Shown here one piece after another: positions 25,048-32,859 of a stretch of 64,000 bases of DNA. Made by a program: the position numbers and the translations under genes. The first letter of the stretch is position 1. The number at the start of each line of letters is the position of its first letter. The DNA lies in assembly GCF_008087345.1 (NCBI RefSeq), contig NZ_ML701735.1, positions 62,001 through 126,000 of the forward strand, given 5' to 3'. This DNA is from Nocardioides caldifontis. GTDB lineage: Bacteria > Actinomycetota > Actinomycetes > Propionibacteriales > Nocardioidaceae. The notes under the pieces are model-generated. The model worked only from the letters and a program-made list of their open reading frames with translations, had not been told where the DNA came from and did not search any database.

Positions 25048-25695
25048 TCAGCCGCGCCCCTGCCAGGTGCACAGGCACATCCGGTTGCCGTCCGGATCGG
25101 CGAGCACCCAGAAGTCCGGGGCGAACTCGTCGGTGACCAGCGTGCCGCCGGCGGCGAGCGCGGCGTCGATCCGCGGCTGCACCTGGGCCGGGTCCACCCA
25201 GACGTCGGGGTGCCACCGCTGTCGCGGCTCCTCGCTCCCCGAGCCCTGGAACCAGACGGCGGGGAGCACGTCGAAGGGGTCGGTGACCTCGTCGCCGGCC
25301 GACTCCTTGAAGGCCAGGACGGCCTTCCAGAACGGCAGCACCGCGGTGTGGTCTGGGGTGTCCAGCGCGAGCTCGAGCCGGGAGACCGTGGCGCACTCCA
25401 GCTCGACCCCCGCGTCACCGGCGATGCCGGTGACCGCACGGGCGAGCCGGATGTCCCGCGCGGTGACGCCGCCGACGTCGTGGCTGGTCATGCGCACGTC
25501 GAGGTGGGTGTAGCGGAGGTCGAGGTCGGGATGGTGGTCGAGCTCCTCGGCGATCGCGCCGATCGCGCTGGCGACCGCCAGCCCGGTGGCGAAGCTGCCG
25601 GTGTGGAGCCGGGTCTGGAGCCCGCCGAGCAGGAACGCCCACCCGGCCGGCGCCTCCTCGGCGATCTGCGCCCCTGTCAGCTTCTCGTCGCTCAT
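25048..25695 (-). CDS. Pterin-4a-carbinolamine dehydratase fused to a VOC domain
   Basis: A 215-residue two-domain protein. Residues ~1-100 are a pterin dehydratase (PCD/PhhB) domain with the active-site ELDHHPDLDLRY, followed by VRMTSHDVGGVTARDIRLA. Residues ~105-215 are a glyoxalase/VOC-like domain ending DEFAPDFWVLADPDGNRMCLCTW. PCD recycles tetrahydrobiopterin after aromatic amino-acid hydroxylation, but fused forms may have another role. No aromatic hydroxylase gene is nearby. Start ATG 25695 is chosen because the PCD domain begins MSDEKLTGAQI there; the frame is open 11 codons further. Confidence 0.85.
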   Translation of the reverse strand: MSDEKLTGAQIAEEAPAGWAFLLGGLQTRLHTGSFATGLAVASAIGAIAEELDHHPDLDLRYTHLDVRMTSHDVGGVTARDIRLARAVTGIAGDAGVELECATVSRLELALDTPDHTAVLPFWKAVLAFKESAGDEVTDPFDVLPAVWFQGSGSEEPRQRWHPDVWVDPAQVQPRIDAALAAGGTLVTDEFAPDFWVLADPDGNRMCLCTWQGRG

Positions 25696-25744
25696 CGCCC
25701 CATCGTCCACCGCCACCGGCCGGTCCACCAGCCCCGGCGGGCGG

Positions 25745-26125
25745 TCAGCGGGCGGCGACGCCCTCGATCTCGACGCGGAGCTCGGGGCTCGCGAGCTGGT
25801 GGACCAGGAGCAGCGTGGTGGCGGGCGGCGGGCTGGGCAGCGTCCCGCCGGTGGCGGCCATGAAGGGCCCGACGTCGGCCGGGTCGGTGAGGTAGATCGT
25901 GACCTTCACGAGGTCCTCGACCCCCATGCCAGCCTCAGCGAGGACCGCCCCGAGGTTCGCCACGGCCTGCCGGGATTGCTCCTCGACCCCCTCCTTGACC
26001 GCCCCCTCGGCGTCGACCCCGACCTGGCCGGAGACGAACAGCATCCGCTCGGCGCCGCGGACCTCCGTCCCCTGGCTGTAGAACGGCGACGCGGGCACGG
26101 TGCTGGGGTTCACCGCCTGGATCAT
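25745..26125 (-). CDS. RidA/YjgF/UK114 family protein
   Basis: A 126-residue protein of the RidA family, whose best-known activity is hydrolysis of reactive enamine/imine intermediates from PLP enzymes. Visible landmarks are PASPFYSQG, MLFVSGQVGVDAEG, EQSRQAVANLGAVLAEAG, VKVTIYLTDPADVGPF and the C-terminal VHQLASPELRVEIEGVAAR. The Arg that stabilises the carboxylate in RidA (usually in the ...P.R.T/S... segment) is not evident (PPPATTLLLV), so the substrate may differ. ATG 26125 has a perfect AAGGAG 8 bases upstream and overlaps the TetR stop by 4 bases. Confidence 0.85.
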   Translation of the reverse strand: MIQAVNPSTVPASPFYSQGTEVRGAERMLFVSGQVGVDAEGAVKEGVEEQSRQAVANLGAVLAEAGMGVEDLVKVTIYLTDPADVGPFMAATGGTLPSPPPATTLLLVHQLASPELRVEIEGVAAR

Positions 26126-26739
26126 CGTGGGCTCCTTCGGTTCTCGTCCTCCACGGTGGAGGGACGGTTCGGGGACCGGCGCTCGCGCAGCTCGACGAAC
26201 TCGGCACGGATCGCGGCGACGTGGCCGTCGTCGAGGAGCCCGGCGCGGCCCAGCACCAGGAACCCCTGGTAGAGCAGGACCAGCCGGGCGGCCGCCGTCG
26301 GCGCGGCCGACGGGCCGAGCTCGCGGGCCAGGACCTCCTCGGCGTGCCGGCGCAATGCGGTCACGCCGGCGCGCACGCCGTCGGTGGCGATCGAGGGCGC
26401 GCTGCCGAACTCCGCGGCAGAGTTGGTCACCAGGCACCCTTGGCCGTCGTCGTACGGCGGGACGAGCAGGGTGAGGAACAGCCCCTCGAGGTCCTCCAGC
26501 GTCGACTCCGGGCCGGCGTGCACCTTGAGCCGCGGGCCGACGAACGAGGCCAGGTAGTGGTCGAGGGCCCGGCGGAACAGGCCGGCCTTGTCGCCGTACG
26601 CGTTGTAGAGGCTGCTCGCGCGGAGCCCCGTCGCCTCCTCGAGCACGCTCACCGACGCCCGGGCATACCCGTGGGTGCGGAAGGCGTGCATCGCGGCGGT
26701 GAGGACGATCTCCTCGTCGAACGCGCGGGGTCGGGCCAT
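26122..26739 (-). CDS. TetR/AcrR family transcriptional regulator
   Basis: A 205-residue regulator of the RidA gene, which it overlaps by 4 bases. The helix-turn-helix is in residues ~10-50 (VLTAAMHAFRTHGYARASV, then EATGLRASSLYNAYGDKAGLF), with the AFDEE N-terminus and C-terminal GQGCLVTNSAAEF typical of the TetR_C subgroup related to ComR/AcrR-type oxidant or aldehyde sensors. A 24-bp dyad with matching arms lies 5 bases before the start codon, suggesting autoregulation. The single Cys in GQGCLVTN is a candidate redox sensor in relatives. Confidence 0.88.
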   Translation of the reverse strand: MARPRAFDEEIVLTAAMHAFRTHGYARASVSVLEEATGLRASSLYNAYGDKAGLFRRALDHYLASFVGPRLKVHAGPESTLEDLEGLFLTLLVPPYDDGQGCLVTNSAAEFGSAPSIATDGVRAGVTALRRHAEEVLARELGPSAAPTAAARLVLLYQGFLVLGRAGLLDDGHVAAIRAEFVELRERRSPNRPSTVEDENRRSPR

Positions 26740-26744
26740 GGCTC

Positions 26745-26768
26745 ATTCTGGAACGCTCTTTCCAAAAT
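26745..26768. promoter_or_regulatory. TetR-type operator dyad before the TetR-RidA operon
   Basis: Arms ATTCTGGAA and TTCCAAAAT match at 8 of 9 positions as an inverted repeat around a 6-base centre (CGCTCT). The dyad lies directly upstream of the TetR start codon at 26739, the usual place for an autoregulatory operator. Confidence 0.65.
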
Positions 26769-26818
26769 GTCGAGAGGCCAGGGGCATCCGGTCGAGACCA
26801 GCGCGTCCGGGCACGCAA

Positions 26819-26856
26819 ACGGCCGCCGGACGGGGGCTTACCCCGCCGGCGGCCGT
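26819..26856. terminator. Strong GC hairpin in a divergent intergenic region
   Basis: A stem of 16 base pairs interrupted by one bulged A (arms ACGGCCGCCGG+CGGGG and CCCCG+CCGGCGGCCGT) encloses a GCTTA loop with a spare G. On the minus strand it is followed by TTTGCG. It lies in the 332-base gap between two genes transcribed away from each other (26739 and 27072), where no known transcript ends. It may end an unannotated small RNA; the remainder of the gap to 27071 shows nothing else I can name. Confidence 0.45.
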
Positions 26857-27071
26857 GCGCTCCTGCTCACCGGCCCGTCAGCCGCCTCTCGGCGAGTGGC
26901 CGCTCGTAGCGGCAGATGGTGAGGCCCGGGGGCATGATTCGGACCGGCTGATGGTCACAACGGTAGGGCTCCGGTGGCTATTCCGCCCGGAGGTTGGCGA
27001 TTTCGCCTACGAACGAAACGGACAGACCAGACACTGAGAGGGTCCCCGCCCCTTGCCCAGGACCGTCCCGC

Positions 27072-28196
27072 ATGCACCGCTCCCCCGCGCGCCGCGCCCC
27101 CCTGCTCGTCGCCCTGCTCGTCACCCTCGTGCTCGCCGTGCTGGCCGCGGTGGTCGAGGTCCCCGCCGGCACCGGCCGGGCGGCGGCCGCTGCGCTCGTC
27201 GGCCGCGCGGTCGAGACGCCGGCGAACCCGCTCGCCGCGCGCCCCTGGGGCGTCTACACCGGCGGCGCCGACGGCGTCTACCCGGCGTGGCAGCGGGCGA
27301 AGGGCGCCCGGAAGCAGCTGCTGGCCAAGGCGGCGCTGCGGCCGCGGGTGCGCTGGTTCGGGTCGTGGATCCCGGCCACCCAGGTCCGGGCGAAGATCAA
27401 GGACTACGTCACCACCACGCAGGCCGAGGCTGGCACGCCGGACGTGCTGGTCCAGCTCGCGGTGTTCCGGTTGTGGCCGCAGGGGGAGGGCGCGAAGGAC
27501 GAGCCGCTGACCGCCGCCGACCAGGCCGCCTACCGGCGCTGGGTCGACCAGGCGGCCGCCGGCATCGGCACGGCGCGGGTCGCGATGGTGCTCGAGCCCG
27601 ACCTCGGCGTCGCCCTCCAGGGGTGGCGGCCTTCGGTGCGGATGAAGCTGACGGCGTACGCCGCGAAGAAGTTCGGCTCGCTCCCGAACACCCACGTCTA
27701 CCTCGACGCGAGCTCGGCGGACTGGCTCACCGTCCCGGTCGCCCGCGACCTGCTGCTCGAGTCCGGGATCCTGCACGTCCGCGGCTTCGCGCTCGGCGCC
27801 ACCCACTACTCCTCCCTCGGCTCCGAGCTGCTGTACGGGCGGCAGCTGGTGGCCGCCCTCGCCGCGGCCGGCGTCCCGGGACGCCGGTTCGTCGTCGACA
27901 CCGCCGACAACGGCCGACCGTTCACCTGGCTGGAGTACTGGTCGAAGCACCCGCGCGGCGACTTCGACAACGCCGAGCCCTGCCGGGCCAAGGCGGAGCG
28001 GAAGTGCAACACCCTCGGCGTCCCACCCACGGCCCGGGTGGCCGCCAAGCGCTGGGGGCTCGCCCCCGCGCAGCGCACCGCAGCCCGCCGTCACGCCGAC
28101 GCCTACCTGTGGTTCGGCCGGCCGTGGCTCTACCGCCAGGCGTCGCCGTTCCAGCTGGAGCGGACCCTGCAGGTCGCCCGCACGACGCCCTGGTGA
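27072..28196 (+). CDS. Secreted glycoside hydrolase family 6 protein
   Basis: A 374-residue exported protein with a signal peptide (MHRSPARRAPLLVALLVTLVLAVLAAV). The mature part has GH6 (cellulase/cellobiohydrolase) features: PWGVYTGGADGVYPAWQRA, a VLEPDLG motif whose Asp is the expected general acid, HVYLDASSADWL and the late segment RFVVDTADNGRPF, where GH6 enzymes have a conserved Asp and substrate-binding residues. It lacks a cellulose-binding module. It may hydrolyse beta-1,4-glucan. ATG 27072 is chosen for the signal peptide; no strong ribosome site is seen. Confidence 0.78.
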   Translation: MHRSPARRAPLLVALLVTLVLAVLAAVVEVPAGTGRAAAAALVGRAVETPANPLAARPWGVYTGGADGVYPAWQRAKGARKQLLAKAALRPRVRWFGSWIPATQVRAKIKDYVTTTQAEAGTPDVLVQLAVFRLWPQGEGAKDEPLTAADQAAYRRWVDQAAAGIGTARVAMVLEPDLGVALQGWRPSVRMKLTAYAAKKFGSLPNTHVYLDASSADWLTVPVARDLLLESGILHVRGFALGATHYSSLGSELLYGRQLVAALAAAGVPGRRFVVDTADNGRPFTWLEYWSKHPRGDFDNAEPCRAKAERKCNTLGVPPTARVAAKRWGLAPAQRTAARRHADAYLWFGRPWLYRQASPFQLERTLQVARTTPW

Positions 28197-28201
28197 CGAC
28201 C

Positions 28202-28240
28202 GTCGAGCAGCCGGGTCGAGCAGCCCGGTTGAGCAGCCGG
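28202..28240. repeat. Three 13-base tandem repeats
   Basis: Three consecutive 13-base units, GTCGAGCAGCCGG, GTCGAGCAGCCCG and GTTGAGCAGCCGG, fill most of the gap before the next gene. They could be a slippage product; no regulatory role can be assigned. Confidence 0.8.
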
Positions 28241-28260
28241 GCGGCGGGCACGTTGCGACC

Positions 28261-28878
28261 GTGCAGACGTTCCTGCCCTACGCCGACTTCGAACGGTCCG
28301 CCCGGGTGCTCGACGCCAAGCGGCTCGGCAAGCAGCGGGTGGAGACGATCCAGGTGGTGCGGGCGCTGACCGTGCCTGGCTACGGGTGGGCCAACCACCC
28401 CGCCGTACTGATGTGGAAGGGGTTCGAGGAGGCGCTCGGGCGCTACGGCTTCACCTGCTGCGAGGTGTGGACCGAGCTGGGGTTCGGCGACACCTGCGCC
28501 GCGACCATCGGGGCGGACCTCCGCACCGCCGGGATCCTCACGGTCCGCAGCCAGGAGGAGCTCGCCGAGGCCCGCGCGCTGCCGCCGTGGCTCGGTGACG
28601 AGACGGTCCACCTGAGCCACCGGTCGGCGCTGGTGCGCAAGGACCCGGAGCGCTACCGCCCGCTGTTCCCGGACGTGCCCGACGACCTGCCCTACGTGTG
28701 GCCGGTGCGCTCGCAGGCGGTCGTCGACGCGGAGCGGCGGCGTGCGGAGAACGCCGCGCGCCGCCAGGAGCGGGCGCTGGAGAAGCTGCGGCTCGAGGCG
28801 GAGCGGGCCCGCCGCCGGCGGAGCCGCGCGGCGAAGAAGGCCTGGCAGACCCGGCGACGGAACGCGCTCGAGGGGTGA
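28261..28878 (+). CDS. MSMEG_6728-family protein
   Basis: A 205-residue cytoplasmic protein. The N-terminus QTFLPYADFERSARVLDAKRLGKQRVE is the pattern of the MSMEG_6728 family, which resembles pyrimidine-dimer DNA glycosylases of the endonuclease V type; HPAVLMWKGFEEALGRYG and LSHRSALVRKDPERYRPLFP are also family-like. The last 60 residues are a strongly charged Arg/Ala/Glu helix likely to form a coiled coil or bind nucleic acid. Activity is unproven. Start is GTG, with no clear ribosome site. Confidence 0.78.
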   Translation: MQTFLPYADFERSARVLDAKRLGKQRVETIQVVRALTVPGYGWANHPAVLMWKGFEEALGRYGFTCCEVWTELGFGDTCAATIGADLRTAGILTVRSQEELAEARALPPWLGDETVHLSHRSALVRKDPERYRPLFPDVPDDLPYVWPVRSQAVVDAERRRAENAARRQERALEKLRLEAERARRRRSRAAKKAWQTRRRNALEG

Positions 28879-28898
28879 CGGCCTGATCGGACCGACCC

Positions 28899-28930
28899 GT
28901 GACACGTTACACTGACTGACTGTACAGTTA
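28899..28930 (+). promoter_or_regulatory. Promoter and TetR operator of the Rieske oxygenase gene
   Basis: GTGACA (28899-28904) and TACAGT (28923-28928) are 18 bases apart, and the oxygenase ATG follows 6 bases after the second, giving a leaderless promoter. The sequence TGACTG-TA-CAGTTA (28917-28930) overlaps the -10 box. It is nearly identical over 20 bases (18 matches) to the operator-like site at 32128-32147 before the TetR gene, so the same repressor probably binds both. Confidence 0.7.
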
Positions 28931-28934
28931 GCGA

Positions 28935-30035
28935 ATGCCCGAGATCCGGAAGACGCTCCCCGGGGCGGCCTACCACTCCGACGAGACCTACGAGGTGGAC
29001 AAGGAGCGGGTCTTCTACCGCAGCTGGGTCTACGCCGCCCGGGCGGAGCGGGTCGCCGAGCCCGGGGCGTGGCTCCGGGTCGAGATCGCCGACGAGAGCA
29101 TCCTGCTCGTGCGCGGAAAGGACGGCGCGCTCCGCGGCTTCTACAACGTCTGCCGGCACCGCGGCTCCCGGCTCTGCGACGACGAGCAGGGCAAGGTCCG
29201 CTCGCACCTGCGCTGCCCCTACCACGCCTGGGGCTACGCCCTCGACGGGACGCTGGTGACCACCCCGTTGATCGAGAAGGACGAGATCGACCGTCCGTCG
29301 ACGTCGCTGTGGCCGGTCCACGTCGACGTGTGGGAGGGGTTCGTCTTCGTCAACCTCTCCCGTGAGGAGCCGCAGCCGCTGCTCGAGTCGCTGGCCGAGC
29401 AGCAGGACGACCCGCTGTCGCTGGCACGGGTCGGCCTGTCCCAGCTGCGGATCGCCGCCGTCACCGTCAACGAGGTGGCGGCGAACTGGAAGATCGTCCT
29501 CGAGAACTACAACGAGTGCCTGCACTGTCCGACGGTGCACCCCGAGCTGGTGTCGGTGATCCCCGCCTACCGCAAGGGCAACGTGTTCGAGGACGGCCGG
29601 CAGGACGGCGGCGTCACGCTCGCCGACGGGCGCACCAGCATCGTGCTGGACCCCCGCCTCCGGCTGCCGCTGCTCCCTGGCCTCAAGGGGCACACCGGCC
29701 CGGTGTCGTACTACGGCGCGGCGATCTACCCCACGATGTTCCTCGACGTCGACGGCTCCTCCGCGATCGCGACCGCGGTCTTCCCGACCGGCCCGCGCAG
29801 CTGCCGGCTGGTGACGGAGTACCTCTTCAGCCCCGAGGCGTTCGACGACCCCGCGTTCGACCCGCAGCCGGTGATCGACTTCAACGAGCTGGTGACCCGG
29901 CAGGACAACGAGGCGTGCGAGCGGGTGCAGCGCGGCATCCGGTCGCGGGCGTTCGACCACGGCGTCTTCCCGGCCAAGGACGGGTGGGTCCACACGTTCG
30001 ACCAGCGTTACCTGCGCGACGTCGAGGGCGTCTGA
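28935..30035 (+). CDS. Rieske non-heme iron oxygenase, GbcA/CntA-like
   Basis: A 366-residue oxygenase alpha subunit, probably acting on a quaternary ammonium compound such as glycine betaine. The [2Fe-2S] ligands are Cys73/His75 and Cys94/His97 (CRH...CPYH, 18 residues apart). The mononuclear iron site has His197 and His202 in ENYNECLHCPTVH, with the Asp in VTRQDNEACERVQ as likely third ligand. Position 194, which bridges the two centres, is Glu rather than the usual Asp, as in the carnitine oxygenase CntA. No reductase gene adjoins it. The carnitine-type cluster further on and the shared TetR operator support glycine betaine demethylation to dimethylglycine and formaldehyde. Confidence 0.82.
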   Translation: MPEIRKTLPGAAYHSDETYEVDKERVFYRSWVYAARAERVAEPGAWLRVEIADESILLVRGKDGALRGFYNVCRHRGSRLCDDEQGKVRSHLRCPYHAWGYALDGTLVTTPLIEKDEIDRPSTSLWPVHVDVWEGFVFVNLSREEPQPLLESLAEQQDDPLSLARVGLSQLRIAAVTVNEVAANWKIVLENYNECLHCPTVHPELVSVIPAYRKGNVFEDGRQDGGVTLADGRTSIVLDPRLRLPLLPGLKGHTGPVSYYGAAIYPTMFLDVDGSSAIATAVFPTGPRSCRLVTEYLFSPEAFDDPAFDPQPVIDFNELVTRQDNEACERVQRGIRSRAFDHGVFPAKDGWVHTFDQRYLRDVEGV

Positions 30036-30042
30036 CCCGCCG

Positions 30043-32109
30043 TCACCCCAGCACGATCCGCGCGTCGAGCGCGACGGCCCCCGACGGGCCGGCGAGCACC
30101 GGGTTCAGCTCCAGCTCCGCGAGCTCCGGGTGCTCGGCCGCCAGCCGGGAGACCCGGGCCACGACGCCCGCCACCGCGTCGAGGTCGACCGGTGGCCGGC
30201 CCCGCACGCCGAGGAGCACCGGCGCGCCCCGCAGCGAGAGCAGCAGCCGCCGGGCGGCAGCCGGCGAGACCGGGCCGACCGCGCACGCGGTGTCCCCGAG
30301 CACCTCGGTCAGGACACCGCCGAGCCCCACCATCACGACCGGTCCGAACTTCGGGTCGCGCACCGCCCCGACGACGAGCTCCACGCCGTCGGCGGTGTCC
30401 GCCATCGCCTCGAGGGACACCGCGGGCGGCGCGAGCCGGCCCACCAGGTCCTCGTACGCCGTCCGCACCGCCGCCCGCTCCGCGAGGCCGAGGACGACCC
30501 CGCCGCCCTCGGACTTGTGGAGCCGGCCGGTCGCCTTGAGGACGAGCGGGAACCCGAGCCCCGCGCTGTCCAGCGCCTCCTCGAGCCCGGCCGTCCCGGT
30601 CACCTTCACGGCGCGCGGGAAGGCGATGCCGGCGCCAGCGAACAGCTCACGCGCCGCCTCGTACGACGTGTCGGTGACCGGCGCCGCGGGGGCGGGGAGC
30701 ACCTCCGCCAGCCCCTCGGTGACCGGCTCGACGAGCCCCGCCAGCACCGCACAGGCGCGGTCGACGTCACGATGCACCGGGACGCCGCCGGCCCGCAGCA
30801 CCTGACCCGCGGGGCCGTCCGGGTAGATCGTCTGCACCACCACCGGTTTGCCCTGCGACGACACGGCGTCGACGATCCGCTGCGCGGTGGCGAGCTCGGC
30901 CCCGTGGAGCCCCTCGACCTCGGTCGCGTAGCCGCCGAAGAACCCCGTCATCAGCACCGCGTCGACCTGGTCGGAGCCGAGCAGCGCCTCGACACCGCGC
31001 GCGTAGGCCGCCACGTCCTGCTCCCCCGCACCCGCGAGGTCGACCGGATTGGTGACCGTCGCCTGGCGCCACAGCGCCGCCTCGAGCTGCTCGGTGACGG
31101 GCCCGGCGAGCGCCGGGGTGCTGAGCCCCGCCTGCGCGAGCGCGTCGGCAGCCACCGCGCCGTGGCCACCGCCGTCGGTGAGCACCGCGACCCGCGGGCC
31201 CGCGCACCGGCGGGGCTCCCGCAGGGCGACCAGCAGGTCGGCGAGCGCGGTGGGGTGGTCCACCCGGCGGGCCCCTACCGCAGCGCAGGCCGCGTCGACC
31301 ACCGCGGACGCGCTGGTCAGCGAGCCGGTGTGCGAGGCCGCGCTGCGCACCGCCGCCTCGCTGCGGCCGGGAGCGAGCAGCAGCAGGGGCTTGCCCGCCG
31401 CCCGCAGCTCCCGGGCGGCGTCGAGGAAGCCGCGGCCGTCGACGACGTCCTCGGTGTAGACGGCGACGGCTCTCGTCCCGTCGTGCGCGACGCACGCGTG
31501 CAGCAGGTCGACGACGTCGAGGTCCGCCTGGTTGCCCAACGAGACGAACCGGGAGACCCCGAGCCCACGGTCCGCCATCAGCGTGGCGAGGTCGAGGACG
31601 AGGTTGCCGCTCTGGCTGAGGACCGCGACGTCCCCGGGCGGCAGCACGGCGTGGGCCAGCTGGAGCCCGGTGGTGGTGTCGACCACCCCCAGGCAGTTCG
31701 GTCCGACGAGCACGCCACCGGCACCGCGGACGACCGCCAGCGCCTCGCCCTCGAGCCGCGCCCCGTCGGCGCCGGCCTCGGACAGCCCCGCGGTGATCCC
31801 CACGACCGCCCGGGCGCCGGCTACGACCGCGTCGGTCACCGCCGCCACGAAGCCGTCGGCCGGCACGCAGACCACGGCCAGGTCGACCGGCGCGCCGGTC
31901 GCGGTCGCAGCCTCGGTCGCGGTCCGGTGCGCGCGGCGACCGAGGACCTCGCCGCCGCGACGGTTGACGAGCAGCACGGCGCGGCCGTCGGGCGTGGAGA
32001 GGGCGCGCCGGGCGAGGATGTGGCCCCACTTCGTGGGGTCGTCGCTGGCGCCGACGATCGCGACGGTCCGGGGCGAGAACAGGGCCTCGAGCGAGCCTTG
32101 ACGCCTCAC
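30043..32109 (-). CDS. ADP-forming acyl-CoA ligase (Acd/PaaK-unrelated, acetyl-CoA synthetase type)
   Basis: A 688-residue single-chain ligase that joins CoA to a carboxylate with ATP to ADP cleavage. The CoA-binding Rossmann domain is at the N-terminus (FSPRTVAIVGASDDPTKWGH), the succinyl-CoA-ligase-like domains follow with a phospho-His candidate in LTDGGGHGAVAADA, and the ATP-grasp domain is at the C-terminus (FPLVLKATGRLHKSEGGGVVLGL, VMVGLGGVLTEVLGD; two separate segments). The GTG at 32109 is chosen because TAGGAT ends 7 bases before it. It is divergent from the TetR gene with the shared operator in between, so in this locus it may activate gamma-butyrobetaine or carnitine to its CoA ester; that is inference. 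Confidence 0.85.
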   Translation of the reverse strand: MRRQGSLEALFSPRTVAIVGASDDPTKWGHILARRALSTPDGRAVLLVNRRGGEVLGRRAHRTATEAATATGAPVDLAVVCVPADGFVAAVTDAVVAGARAVVGITAGLSEAGADGARLEGEALAVVRGAGGVLVGPNCLGVVDTTTGLQLAHAVLPPGDVAVLSQSGNLVLDLATLMADRGLGVSRFVSLGNQADLDVVDLLHACVAHDGTRAVAVYTEDVVDGRGFLDAARELRAAGKPLLLLAPGRSEAAVRSAASHTGSLTSASAVVDAACAAVGARRVDHPTALADLLVALREPRRCAGPRVAVLTDGGGHGAVAADALAQAGLSTPALAGPVTEQLEAALWRQATVTNPVDLAGAGEQDVAAYARGVEALLGSDQVDAVLMTGFFGGYATEVEGLHGAELATAQRIVDAVSSQGKPVVVQTIYPDGPAGQVLRAGGVPVHRDVDRACAVLAGLVEPVTEGLAEVLPAPAAPVTDTSYEAARELFAGAGIAFPRAVKVTGTAGLEEALDSAGLGFPLVLKATGRLHKSEGGGVVLGLAERAAVRTAYEDLVGRLAPPAVSLEAMADTADGVELVVGAVRDPKFGPVVMVGLGGVLTEVLGDTACAVGPVSPAAARRLLLSLRGAPVLLGVRGRPPVDLDAVAGVVARVSRLAAEHPELAELELNPVLAGPSGAVALDARIVLG

Positions 32110-32116
32110 CCCGGGA

Positions 32117-32148
32117 ATCCTAGCATCACTGACTGACTGAACAGTCAA
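32117..32148. promoter_or_regulatory. Divergent promoter region with second TetR operator
   Basis: On the minus strand TAGGAT (32117-32122) lies 7 bases before the ligase GTG, with TTGACT (32143-32148) 20 bases upstream. The perfect dyad TGACTG-AA-CAGTCA (32134-32147) sits in this spacer and overlaps the -35 box. It is 10 bases before the TetR start on the other strand, so it can control both genes. The site resembles 28917-28930. Confidence 0.75.
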
Positions 32149-32157
32149 ATCATCACG

Positions 32158-32859
32158 GTGGAGGCCATGGCTGCCCCAGGATCACGCGCCTCGACCGGGG
32201 CGGCAAGGCCCAACCAGCGCGAGCAGGCGGCCGCCGAGGCCCGGACGCGGATCCTTGCCGCGGCGGCCGACCGCATCGTCCACGACGGGCTGGCACAGGT
32301 CCGGATGGCGTCCATCGCCCGCACCGCCGGCGTCTCCGCCGGTCTGCTCCACTACCACTTCGACACCAAGGAGCTCCTCTTCGGCGAGGTGCTCAAGTAC
32401 TCCCACGAGCTCTCCGCCCAGCTGAACGAGCGCGCCCTGGCGAGCGCCGGCGACGGCCCACCTGAACGGCTCTCCTCGTTCCTCGACCGGTGCCTTCCCA
32501 GCGACCAGCAGCGCGCCGACGAGTGGCTGCTCTGGCAGGAGCTCACGCTCCTCTGCGTGCGCGACCCGCGGCTCGCCAAGGTGGGCGCCGACCTCTACGA
32601 GGACCTTTACGCCACCGTCGCCGACATCGTCGCCGAGGGGATCGCGAGAGGGGTCTTCGCCACTGCCCTCGACCCGCGGTTCGTCGCGGAGACCGCGGTG
32701 TCCCTCACCGACGGGCTCGGCGGCCGGGTCCTGGCCGGCGACCCCAACTTCGGCATCGAGGAGGCGCGCACCGCGATGGTCACCGCGGTCGGCATCCTGG
32801 TCGGCCACAACGGCCCCCTGCCTCCACCGACCCAGCTCGACGGCGGCGACGCCGCATGA
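32158..32859 (+). CDS. TetR/AcrR family regulator of the carnitine-type locus
   Basis: A 233-residue DNA-binding protein. The N-terminal helix-turn-helix reads ILAAAADRIVHDGLAQVRM, then SIARTAGVSAGLLHYHFDTKELLFGEVL (in two segments), the BetI-like form of the TetR fold with LLHYHF. The C-terminal part ends GILVGHNGPLPPPTQLDGGDAA. It lies at the head of the ABC-importer operon, whose first gene it overlaps by 4 bases (ATGA). Related BetI-type regulators respond to choline or betaine, which fits. Start could be GTG 32158 or ATG 32167; the ATG has GGAGG but only 2 bases from it. Confidence 0.85.
   Translation: MEAMAAPGSRASTGAARPNQREQAAAEARTRILAAAADRIVHDGLAQVRMASIARTAGVSAGLLHYHFDTKELLFGEVLKYSHELSAQLNERALASAGDGPPERLSSFLDRCLPSDQQRADEWLLWQELTLLCVRDPRLAKVGADLYEDLYATVADIVAEGIARGVFATALDPRFVAETAVSLTDGLGGRVLAGDPNFGIEEARTAMVTAVGILVGHNGPLPPPTQLDGGDAA

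Noticed and set aside
26869-27071. Possible riboswitch before the GH6 gene.
   Set aside because: I looked for known leader motifs and found none that I can match; only the hairpin further upstream stands out.
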